Shown here piece after piece: positions 1-9,829 of a stretch of 64,000 nucleotides of DNA; position 1 is the first letter of the stretch; the number at the start of each line of letters is the position of its first letter. A program made the position numbers and the translations under genes. This stretch comes from Sweltsa coloradensis (Eukaryota; Arthropoda; Insecta; Plecoptera; Chloroperlidae), in contig JAMZAV010000636.1 in assembly GCA_024449915.1 (NCBI GenBank), positions 558,001 through 622,000 on the forward strand, in the 5' to 3' direction. The notes under the pieces were generated by a model. It was not told where the DNA came from, did not search any database, and saw only the letters and a list, made by a program, of their open reading frames with translations.

Positions 1-360
1 TTACCGGGTACTCAACACATGGCTCACTCACTCGTCTAACAACGACTTTGGCGTTTCCCTAGTTAATGTTACATAGGCCTACAGAAATAAACCTAACAAG
101 AAAATAATCAAAAAACCCACAAAGCCTGAAAAAATAAATCGGAAAACATTGTCAAAAGGTGTCTGAAAGAAGATAAGATTTTAGTTCAGTTTTAATTTTT
201 GAAATGTTAGACAAGGTTTGTGATATATTTGTTTTATTGTTTATCACCATATAATTATTTGTTAATTAGGTATATTAATGTAATTTTAATGTTTACTTTA
301 TTTATATATTAAAGTAGGATTGTCTATGTAAAATGGTACTTGTGCTGTACTAGATTCTCA

Positions 361-429
<69 letters not shown>

Positions 430-480
430 ATCAATCAATCAATCAATAATAATAAATCAATCAATAAATAAATAAATAAA
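1..480 (+). mobile_element. LINE 3' end with (AAAT)n tail, 5'-truncated
   Basis: AT-rich sequence ends in GATTCTCATAAAAATAAATA and then a long AAAT run (about 367-430), grading into ATCA and AAAT units. A 3' UTR running into a short-unit repeat tail is typical of CR1/Jockey-type LINEs. No coding part remains. Confidence 0.4.
366..480 (+). repeat. AAAT microsatellite
   Basis: Long run of AAAT with an ATCA-variant segment (about 431-465). Confidence 0.9.
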
Positions 481-863
481 AACATTCTGTCCGATAATAC
501 GCATTTTTGCGAGAAGTTTCTGAAATTCATAAGCAGATAGAAAGCAAACAACATGTAGTAACATTATTAAAAATGAAACTATATAACAGGTAGTAACGTT
601 GTAAATAAAAATCATTGGACTTTCCACTGTTATTAATATTTTTATTGTAGTAACATGTCGCGACGACGACGACTCGTGACACGAGAGCGCTTGTACTTCG
701 AGAGTTTCATGACGTCTCAGCCGCCTAGGTGAACAAAGTATGTTATGCATGCTGTATTTTGTCTGCATTTGTTTATTTGTTGCTTATTTTTTTTCCACAA
801 CAAGATATCATGCGAGGATGGCAGAAAAGAGCAGCTCCACACACACTCGGTGACTGCCAACCA
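481..863. other. No gene recognised
   Basis: Mixed AT-rich sequence with a short CpG-bearing stretch (655-730). Overlapping open frames on both strands show no protein likeness. Confidence 0.4.
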
Positions 864-1811
864 ACTAGGAAAACGCTAAAGTCCCGTCGCGTTGTTGAGC
901 GAGCACCGGTACGTGCAACACGACCCGAGTACGACATTCCCATAATGTTACATACCAATAAGTCTTTAAGGTCTTGACCAATTTAGCTGAAAATTTGTAA
1001 AATAGAAGAGAATGGATAAAATCCACCGCCATCTAGAGGACCTTGACATCATTCCTCTGGGAAAACTATTTTAACCCTTGATTACTTCTAGGTGGCAGTG
1101 CATAGTGACCAGAATTCTCGTGCAACTTTTCGTTGCCATGGTAACGTTACTTTTGTTAAAATGTAATTTCTATCTACACTACTTATCGGATCAAAATAAA
1201 ATTAACATATTCGTGACCGGACGGACATTCTAAATGATTTGGCTACCTCAGATTTTGTCGCCGTTCAGTTTTTAAAAAAACTTTAGATTAACTTTAATGT
1301 AACTTTATAACTTTTTGAACGATTTTACCACAATGGCATTCAATCGGGAACGAAGCTTGCGGATGGTCAAAATTTCAACTCGATCCGAGCCTCCGTTCGA
1401 CCGCTATCATGAGCCAAAAAAGCTGCGCGACTTTCCGTTGCCATGGTAACGGTACTTTGTTATAATGTAATTTCCATCTACACTACTTATCGGATCAAAA
1501 TAAAATTAACATATTCGTGACCGGACGGACATTCTAAATGATTTGGTCACCTCAGATTTTGTCGCTGTTTAGTTTTAAAAAAAACTTTCGTTTAACTTTA
1601 ATGTAACTTTTTAACTTTTTGAACGATTTTGCCACAAAACTATACAGCAACCCGCATAGTTGGTATGTACATGTGTGCAAAATTTCAGGTCGATCAGAGA
1701 AACGGTGCGACCTGTATCGAAGCAGTAACAGAAAAAAACAAAAAAACAAACAAAAAAAACAGACATTCGAGCCATAAGAGTCAAGTGGAGACGCTCGCTT
1801 CGCTCGCTCAA
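864..1811 (+). mobile_element. Family C repeat, copy 1
   Basis: It starts ACTAGGAAAACGCT and a few bases on has TTGAGCGAGC; it ends GCTCGCTTCGCTCGCTCAA. The end is the reverse complement of the 5' motif. The interior holds the GTTGCCATGGTAACG and CTTATCGGATCAAAATAAAA segments twice (1130-1330 and 1437-1625). Non-coding; the superfamily is treated under findings. Confidence 0.75.
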
Positions 1812-1827
1812 TAAACAAAAAATATTA

Positions 1828-2395
1828 ACTAGGAAAACGCTCAGTTGGACGCGTTGTTGAGCGAGCACCGGTACGTGCAACATGACCCGAGTACGACATT
1901 CCCATAAGACCCACCACACAGTGTAGGCCTACCTGGATATTGACATTATTTGTACACTTTACTATTCCAACATCTTTGCATTGTACTAATTCACGTCATG
2001 CCTTCTAAAGTGTATCTTTGTATCTTCACTGCCTCCTTCATTTTTTAACATCATTTTTCGAATTATGATTAGCAATAAGTCTTTAAGGTCTTGACCGATT
2101 TAGCTGAAAATTTGGAAAATAGGAGAGAATGTTGTACTTATTGACCCTGCAAAATTTCATAACGATCGGTACATTTTTATTTATTTTTTATTTTTTTTAT
2201 TTTTTATTTTTTATAACCAATGATCGGATTTTGTTCAAAAACTATACAGCAACCCGCCTAGGTGGTATGTACATGTGTGCAAAATTTCAGGTCGATCAGA
2301 GAAACGGTGCGACCTGTATCGAAGCAGTAACAGAAAAAAAAAACAGACATTCGAGCCATAAGAGTCAAGTGGAGACGCTCGCTACGCTCGCTCAA
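1828..2395 (+). mobile_element. Family C repeat, copy 2
   Basis: ACTAGGAAAACGCTCAGTTG at the start, TTGAGCGAGC shortly after, and GCTCGCTACGCTCGCTCAA at the end. It lies immediately downstream of copy 1 in the same orientation and has a different middle. Confidence 0.75.
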
Positions 2396-2639
2396 TTAAA
2401 TATATTAAAAAAGAAAACAACAAGAAATATCAACAACATTATATCAATCATTAGAAAAACTATCAAACTGTGAAAATAAGGTTAATTAGTACGGTACACT
2501 TCATTTCAAGATTCCTCAAGTTGTATTACATTCCGCTGTGCAAATCGATTGAATATGAGTTATTTCATTATTATTTTATTATTCTGTTCGAAAGGAGGAC
2601 ACGATTGTGAATAAAGATAGACTTTAGCAATAAAACTAT

Positions 2640-3380
2640 ACTAGGAAAACGCTAAAGTCCCGCCGCGTTGATGGATGAGCTTTTTAAAGTTTTTAGTTTG
2701 CGTGGGATATCTTTACTTTTGCAAGTGCTTTGTTTTGCTGCCTACGCATTGTAGGTGAATGTTGTCAAGTTTCTTTTGTTTCTTGTCAATTGGTATTATT
2801 TACCGTAAAAAACTTATATTAAAAGCTTTATTTCTATGGATTCTGGCTAACTTTTTCAACTTTTTCTTTCAAAAGGTACTACATCACCATAACCTTAATG
2901 TCCATGTATAATATGAACATTGTAGCCCCACCCGTTTGGTCAGAATTGGCCCAAATGGCACGAAAATATCGCACAAAAAATCGAAAAAAATCGTAAAAGT
3001 ACGATATTCATGAGAAATATTTCTTCGATTGTACCCAAAAGCGTGGCAAGTCTAATGGCGTTTTCCATTGGCATGCACTCGGCGAGTGCAGAGATGTTAT
3101 TATTGTCAACCTCCATTTGAATAACATTACAAAACTGAACAAATGAAAAGACAAGTGGCAATCCAGTGCGCACTAGGGCGCACTAGTGCGACCTGAGTGC
3201 GGCCAATGGAAAATGCCATAAGTTCAGAGACTTCGAAGGTCCTGTCAAATTTTCATCCAGATCGCATATGCCGTTTGCCCGGTAGAGAGCGAACAAACAG
3301 ACAGAAAAAAAAAAAAAAAACACCCGAGCTAAATTTTTTGGGGTGTCGGTGAAATTGAAATCTTCGCTTCGCTCATCCAA
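2640..3380 (+). mobile_element. Family A repeat, copy 1 (with a nested MITE)
   Basis: ACTAGGAAAACGCTAAAGTC start, GATGGATGAGC near the 5' end and TTCGCTTCGCTCATCCAA at the 3' end. A 163-bp MITE sits inside at 3056-3218. Confidence 0.8.
3056..3218. mobile_element. PIF/Harbinger-like MITE nested in family A
   Basis: Terminal inverted repeats TGGCGTTTTCCATTGGC and GCCAATGGAAAATGCCA, flanked on both sides by TAA (3053-3055 and 3219-3221). The 3-bp TWA duplication is the PIF/Harbinger signature. Other family A copies lack this insert at the same point. Confidence 0.8.
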
Positions 3381-3569
3381 AAACTTTGTTAAACCCAGTC
3401 TTTGGGCTATGCCAGGTGGCCACTTAAGATGACACTCTTCAGTTGCAGGCCAACCGTTTCGAGGGGAATAAAAATTATTGAAAAAAACAAGCTATCCGAT
3501 ATATTTAACTTTGATGTCGTTAAAAGCGTTTTTGTGACCGTCTGCACAGGCTATCCAACTTAAACATTT

Positions 3570-4152
3570 TTGGATGAGCGAAGCGAAGACTTCAATTTCA
3601 CTGACCCCTCAAAAAATTTAGCTCCAATGTTATTTTTTGTTTGTTTGTTTTTCTGTCTGTTTGTTCGCTCTTTACCGGGCAAACGGCATATGCGATCTTA
3701 ATGAAAATTGGAGGGGACCTTCGAAATCTCTGAACTTAGACCTGCCACGTTTTTGGGTACAATCGAAGAAATATTTCTCATGAATATCTTACTTTTGCGA
3801 TTTTTTTTTGCGATTTTTAGTGCGATATTTTCGTGACATTTGGGCCGATTCTGTCCAAACGGGTGGGGCTACAAAGTTCACATTTTACATGTACATTAAG
3901 GTTATGGTGATGTAGAACCTTTTGAAAGAAAAAGTTGAAAAAGTTAGCCAGAATCCATAGAATAAAGTTTTTAATATGAGTTTTTTTAGGTTTATAATAA
4001 CAATTAACAAGTAACAATAGAAACTAGACAACAATCACCTTACAATGCGTTCAAAAAGGACTTGCAAAAGTAAAGAGATCCCACGCAAACTAAAAACTTA
4101 TTAAAAAAGCTCATCCATCATCGCGACTAAAAAAGCGTATGCATAGCTTCCT
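3570..4152 (-). mobile_element. Family A repeat, copy 2 (inverted)
   Basis: Reverse orientation: TTGGATGAGCGAAGCGAAGA at the low end and GCTCATCCATCATCGCGAC near the high end. With copy 1 it forms an inverted pair separated by about 190 bp. Confidence 0.8.
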
Positions 4153-4160
4153 ATTTATTT

Positions 4161-4924
4161 ACTAGGAAAACGCTAAAGTCCCGCCGCGTTGATGGATGAG
4201 CTTTTTAAAGGTTTTAGTTTGCGTGGGATATCTTTACTTTTGCAAGTGCTTTGTTTTGCTGCCTACGCATCGAAGGTGAATGTTGTCAAGTTTCTTTTGT
4301 TTCTTGTCAATTGGTATTATTTACCGTAAAAAACTTGTATTAAAAGCTTTATTTCTATAGATTCTGGCTAAATTTTTCCACTTTTTCTTTCAAAAGGTAC
4401 TACATAACCATAACCTTAATGTCCATGTATAATATGAACGTTGTAGCCCCACCCGTTTGGTCAGAATTGGCCCAAATGGCACGAAAATATCGCACAAAAA
4501 GTCAAAAACGTATATTAAAAGCTTTATTTCTCTCGATTCTGGCTAACTTTTTCAACTTTTTCTTTTAGAAAGCAATACATTACCATTACCTTAATGTCCA
4601 TGTGAAATATGAACGTTGTAGCCCCACCCGTTTGGTCAGAATTGGCCCAAATGGCACGAAAATATCGCACTAAAAATCGAAAAAAATCGTAAAAGTACGA
4701 TATTCATGAGAAATATTTCTTCGATTGTACCCAAAAATGTAGCAAGTCTAAGTTCAGAGAAAACGAAGGTCGTGTCAAATTTTCATCAAGATCGCATATG
4801 CCGTTTGCCCGGTAGAGAGCGAACAAACAGACGGAAAAAAAAAAAAAAAACAAAAACAAAAAAACACCCGAGCTAAATTTTTTGGGGGGTCGGTGAAATT
4901 GAAGTCTTCGCTTCGCTCATCCAA
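4161..4924 (+). mobile_element. Family A repeat, copy 3
   Basis: ACTAGGAAAACGCTAAAGTC start and CTTCGCTTCGCTCATCCAA end. The middle block beginning AAAGCTTTATTTCT is present twice in tandem (about 4343-4500 and 4517-4680). Confidence 0.8.
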
Positions 4925-5640
4925 CAACATAATTCTCTCGATAACCTGCACGATAAAGTGAATATCTTTTGGCAATGTTAGACCAAATTTCAAAAGTTTT
5001 GCACCAAAATTTCCAGAATTTTATACACCCCAAGAGAGAAATTTAAAAATGTAATGTCACCATAACATCAGTTTTGCTTTTCAGCTCATTGTTTCCCACC
5101 ATGCGCCCCAGGCTATAACTGCGGCGCCACAGACTTTTTGACATTCTCGTTTACAATTTCTCTGCGTGCTCGTGCTTTTTATGTATGCTTGTGCTCACTT
5201 GTAGCGGGTAATGCGATCTAGAACTAATATTTACCCCCACATGTTCGCAAACAGCGGTGGTAATCGACTCGGTATCGGAAGATCTAAACTCAAACACTCT
5301 TACCTCACGCCGTAGAGGTAACCATGCTAACGAGAGAATAATAATAACATGCGCCGGTCACACGATTAGTGAATAAATTTAGACGTCACATTTGTAGGTC
5401 ACACGGGATGCACTTATGACATTTCAAACAATATCAAGAAATATACGTTGATTGTTTTTTTAGCTGTAATTGTCTCTGTCGTAAACTAGAACGATGAGTG
5501 GAAGATAACATGTGTTTTGTTTAAATGTCTCATTCAGGTACCCAAGTTTTGAATCAAAACGCCAATTTCAAAACTTGGGGCCAGGCTATTGGCTGAAGAT
5601 AGATTGTGAATACACTGTACTTACCCTGGCAAAATAGAAT
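4925..5640. other. No gene recognised
   Basis: Unique-looking sequence without splice-bounded open frames and without repeats shared elsewhere in the window. Confidence 0.4.
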
Positions 5641-5644
5641 AGTT

Positions 5645-6240
5645 ATATTATGTCTGATATAATTTATTATAGTCAAGATCTTTTGTAGGCCTACTAGGCC
5701 TATATTGTTATCAAGATTGGAACATCGGTGGAAGTTTGGAATGCGGGAGATCCGTGGTTCGATTCCCGGTTGGGGCGGACATTGTTAATTTCTGAATTGT
5801 AGTAAATAATAACAATGATAACGATTCGCGTTCAGTGGTTTCTTCCGCGAAAGTTTGATTACTCCCTGATTTGCTGTTCCTGAGTTTTAGCAAACCTCAT
5901 ATTCGTGTGAGTGAGATCGTCTAATAAATCTTTTTTTTTCGTTTTTATTTTTCGATGATTTTTTTCTTTCGTTTTTTTCTCCCCCCCCCCCCCCTTTTTA
6001 TATTTGGTTCATTATTAATTGCATTTAATATCCTTTTTGAATTTGTTACCAAAATTATTGTGTTTAATACATGTTGTAATATTAGTATTTCAAATATTTA
6101 CCTAACTGTAGTTCATTGTTGTGTCTGCTTCTATGTAATTAGATTTATTTAGTTGTCCTCTTTTGTAAATTAGTTTTTTAACTAAATTTTATAGACGTTA
6201 AATAATGGGTAATACTAATACTAATAATAATAAACAATAT
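5645..6240 (+). mobile_element. SINE-like element: tRNA-type head and LINE-type 3' tail
   Basis: A perfect RNA polymerase III B box (GGTTCGATTCC, 5757-5767) sits in a tRNA-like head. The rest (from about 5826: CGCGTTCAGTGGTTTCTTCC, then CGTCTAATAAAT to GACGTTAAATAA) matches the 3' UTR of the LINE at 54850-55290. Tail sharing with a LINE is how tRNA SINEs are mobilised. Confidence 0.6.
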
Positions 6241-6244
6241 GTGC

Positions 6245-6505
6245 AATAATGTCTTCAGTCACTCATGCATGCACGCGTGCACAATATTTACACTTTACAC
6301 ACTCACTCACACAATCACACATGTCTTAACATAAAACATACATACAACACATCACACAAAGAATATTATTTGTATAATCATCTAAATGTAGCTAATTTTA
6401 TATTGTATAGTATTGTTGTGTTATGAATATTATTTTTATGTTAATGTTCGATAAAAAACACTTGTGGGACATTGTGTCTTGTTGTTAATGTGGCCACAAA
6501 TAAAA
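6245..6505 (+). mobile_element. 5'-truncated LINE 3' end, second family
   Basis: The sequence around CACTTGTGGGACATTGTGTC up to GTGGCCACAAATAAA is found inverted at 37015-37255. It ends in an A-rich tail, as LINE 3' ends do. Confidence 0.5.
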
Positions 6506-6872
6506 TAGAAATAGTTTTGGGGGGTGGGGGAGGCCGAGTAAGAGTGAGAGGGGAGAATATTCATCCTGAGTCCACAACAAGTGAGTATACTGAATACGCA
6601 AATACATATTATGTAGTGGTAAGTTTATCACCCCCCACTCCCCTTTACTTGTTGATTTTTGTGCAACTTTGATCTTTTTGTGTGCTGTAAGTCTAAACAC
6701 AAGCATAGTTTTCTGCGAACATATTCTTGTCTTGTCTGTAGCAAGAATAAATATTTCAATGCATGAAGGAAGCCCAAAGGAAACTAGCAACAGTCTACTA
6801 CAACAATGACAAAAATAATAGAAACGAAGAACAAGCCACAGCACACAGGATATTTATGTACAAATTAAATTT

Positions 6873-7634
6873 ACTAGGAAAACGCTTAAGTCCCGCCGCG
6901 TTGTTGGATGAGCGTAATTGGTGCACTAAGTTGCCATGTGTTACGCGGATTTTTACTGTTGTTCTGTAAAAAAATCATTAATTAGTCGAAGATTTTTTTT
7001 AAATAAATGAAATTAAATAAAAAATTAACTTTATTTTTTTAATTAATCGTAATTTTTAAAAAAGAAAAAAATCGCAAAAATGAAATTTTCATAAGAAATA
7101 GTTATTCGATTGCGCTCAATTTTTACACAAATATATTAATTCATAAATTAAGGTTCTGTGAAAAAATCATTACAATAGGATAAGCATGTAGGTGTTATAA
7201 GCCAAAGAATTGTTTTAAAATGAAAAAACCGTAAAATTTCGATTTTCATAAGAAAAAATTTTCGATTACGCTCAAATTTACACGAATATCTAAATTCATA
7301 AAATAAGATTCGTGAAAAAATCATTACAATCGGATAAAGCATGTAGGATTATAGTCGAAGAAATGTTTTAAAATTCGAAAAAAATCGTAAATTGCGTTTT
7401 TTATAGAAAATTTCCCGATTGCGCTCAAAAAACGTTGGCAGTTCTAGTTCAGAGATTTCGAAGGCCTCATAAAATTTCATCACAATCGGAGTATCGGTTT
7501 AGCCGGAATCGTGTTAACAGACACACAAAAAAAAAAAGAAAGAAAGAAAGAAAAACAAAAAACATCGGATTTTTTTTCCAGTGTAGTGAAATGGAATCTT
7601 CGCTTCGCTCGCTACGCTCGCTACGCTCATCCAA
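6873..7634 (+). mobile_element. Family B repeat, copy 1
   Basis: ACTAGGAAAACGCTTAAGTC start, TTGTTGGATGAGCG near the 5' end, CGCTACGCTCATCCAA at the 3' end. The interior is built of about 165-bp units containing AAGGTTCTGTGAAAAAATCA. Confidence 0.8.
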
Positions 7635-8055
7635 AAAGTTAGAAAACTTGTATCTTTTTATTTATTTTTTAATCTTAAATAAACGGAATCCGCAAATTTG
7701 AACTGTTCTCTGTTCTGTTGAGTTCTCACGGTGGCGACCATAATTCCTACAAATTTGCAATGTTTAGGTTTGTTGGTGTCACGGTGCTACAATACCACCA
7801 TGGTTGATATCCTAGAGTCCTAGACAACCAGTAACGACCTCATTTATTTCAGTGTTCTCGGCACTAGGAGCAGAATGAGATTTTAAACGTGAATACTTAA
7901 TCAAACCGTTCCTACAACTGGCTCTTAAACCTTAACATGCTAATGCTAATGTAAAGCTATCATTTAATAAAAATGTATTGTTTCACTTGAGATTTACACA
8001 TCCTTAAATTTTAATTAAATTTTGCTAATCAAGAATATACTCTCAACTATAAATG
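7635..8055. other. No gene recognised
   Basis: AT-rich unique sequence with nothing I can support. Confidence 0.4.
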
Positions 8056-8059
8056 ACGA

Positions 8060-8275
8060 GGCGGTTTTGTGTATATGAATGCCCACTGCTGGGTACGAGC
8101 GAGTTTATCCAGTATGACCATCCTCCAAGGTCACTTGGTATAGGAGTCAAAGCCAGCAACCGCATTTTAAGTTTTGTTTGAATGAAGAACCCATGGGAGA
8201 TCTGTCAGCCTGCAGGATCGCCGGTGGCGGGGATCGAACCGACGGTCTCCTCGTAACGTTTGACTACCTCTACCG
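8060..8275 (-). mobile_element. tRNA-headed SINE, minus strand
   Basis: On the minus strand a tRNA-like head with B-box-like GGTTCGATCCCCGCC and the start CCGGTAGAGGTAG lies at 8209-8276. The head resembles that of the SINE at 41101-41475, though the bodies look different. Confidence 0.5.
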
Positions 8276-8279
8276 GTAA

Positions 8280-8985
8280 GAGTGAGATGAGTTTGTGTGA
8301 GTATGAAAGAAAGGTAAACAAATATGCATTTTATATTAGTTCTTCAATCGCATGAATATTGTGGACGATGTACACCAATGTTTTTAATATGCTGGATTGC
8401 AAAAACGGTACTAAAAATATAAGTAGATTTGAATTGGTTGTGTAAAGCGGCAATGCATTTATTTACGCCGGTTATGAATAATATTGTTCAAAATGAGCCA
8501 TATCAAACCGTTAGGAAGATAATTCGCAACCTTTTGTTTACAATGCAGAAAAATGTGATTTTAGGCTAACGTGTAAAGTAAATTTGTGTTCAGAGTCTTA
8601 ACCCTCACGAACATTAGTTTATTTCATTGGGGGACGTGTGTTTCAAAATGGACTTGATGAATAGACATGATAATACAAATTATTAGGACCCAAATTATAA
8701 ATGTCCTGAATCTAGGTCGGGCTACTCTGTTTACTGCGTAATAGTTGTCTTACACAAGTCACTGAGTGCCATAATAACTGGAGTTTGACGTATACACAAC
8801 TAGCATCAGTTATTTGTATTCCCATTACTATGTTGCACATCTTCTACAATTATTTACAGATTAGGGTATAATACTTTCTGACTAAAAGAAAAAAACAAGC
8901 ACTGGCCGTCGCTGTTAAATGATAGCGTCTCCATTCTCGCATTATCATATTTCCATCAGCTCCGGCATGCAATGTCTTGCCTAAT
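8280..8985. other. No gene recognised
   Basis: Unique, mostly AT-rich sequence upstream of the GC-rich patch. Confidence 0.4.
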
Positions 8986-8989
8986 CTAT

Positions 8990-9140
8990 CATTATTACCC
9001 AGTGCGTGACACAACGTGACTGGCCAATAAGGCGCGAGGGACGTCGGACGCAGGCGTCGCAGGGCGGGGCACTCACGCGGCGCCACAATCCGCCAATCAA
9101 CCGACGCCGTCACTTTAATAACAAATTACGTGAGATTATT
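8990..9140 (+). promoter_or_regulatory. GC-rich patch with CCAAT and GC boxes
   Basis: In an AT-rich setting this patch holds GGCCAAT, AGGGCGGGGC, CCAATCAA and many CpGs, followed by TTACGTGA, which resembles a PAR bZIP site. It lies about 700 bp upstream of the microexons. A promoter of the bZIP gene is one possibility; no first exon was found, so this is tentative. Confidence 0.3.
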
Positions 9141-9770
9141 GTGAAACTTGTTAGAGGAAATTGTTACCTGTGAGCCCGTGTTCACTCGCATTACCGAGGG
9201 GCATTTAAGAGGCATGTGATGTTTTCTAGCCTGGCACCTGTGGGTTTATTAAAAAGTGTGCTAACTTTGATAAAATAATAATAATAAAATGTAATAATCA
9301 AATTTGAGACAAATTTAGATATATATATTCAGGAATTTGTAGAATGGGCATTAAATTATTTCTAATCACACTACGAATAAAACGTGATTTAGCCAAATAA
9401 GAGGGTCAGTATTTGTTTTGTATGTCGCAACATACAACGTTTTAGTACAGCTAATACAAACGAATTGAAATTTGAAATTTGAAACATTTTCAACCAAACA
9501 AATAAGAAGTCTTAATGAAGTGAAGTGTTATTTAAATTAGTAATCTTAAGTAAAAAATTAAAAAAATAAATTCATATACTGCGTGTGTTTGTTGATGCAT
9601 TATTCGTGAATTAGAACCCAATTTTCAAGTTAAAAACATGTACCTGGCTAACAAAGGTGTGTGGGTGAAGATGAAATAAAAGCAACACCCTGACACACGA
9701 ATGTCACGTCGTCACTGACAGACGGACAACCTTCAGCCGATATGGGAGCCCACGTGCATTGTGGAAGCCT
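9141..9770. other. Region between GC-rich patch and microexons
   Basis: No first exon could be supported. A short ATG frame at 9639 ending near a GTGTGT donor has the wrong phase for the microexons. Confidence 0.4.
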
Positions 9771-9800
9771 TTCTGCTTTCTCTGCTCTGCATCTGCTCAG

Positions 9801-9829
9801 GAGCTACAGCCACCTGATGGGCCCGACCG
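9801..9829 (+). CDS. bZIP candidate microexon, copy 1 of 3
   Basis: This 29-nt segment lies between a pyrimidine-rich acceptor (CATCTGCTCAG) and a donor (GTAAGCC). Read with one base closing the preceding codon, it encodes SYSHLMGPT and leaves one G. That G plus GA of the exon at 20747 gives Gly, so the outgoing phase 1 fits the bZIP exon. Two identical copies follow at 83-bp spacing. Exon status rests on splice sites and phase only. Confidence 0.5.

Noticed and set aside
9639..9660. ATG frame ending at a GTGTGT donor as a first bZIP exon
   Set aside because: It would leave phase 1, whereas the microexon must be entered at phase 2; joining gives an early stop.
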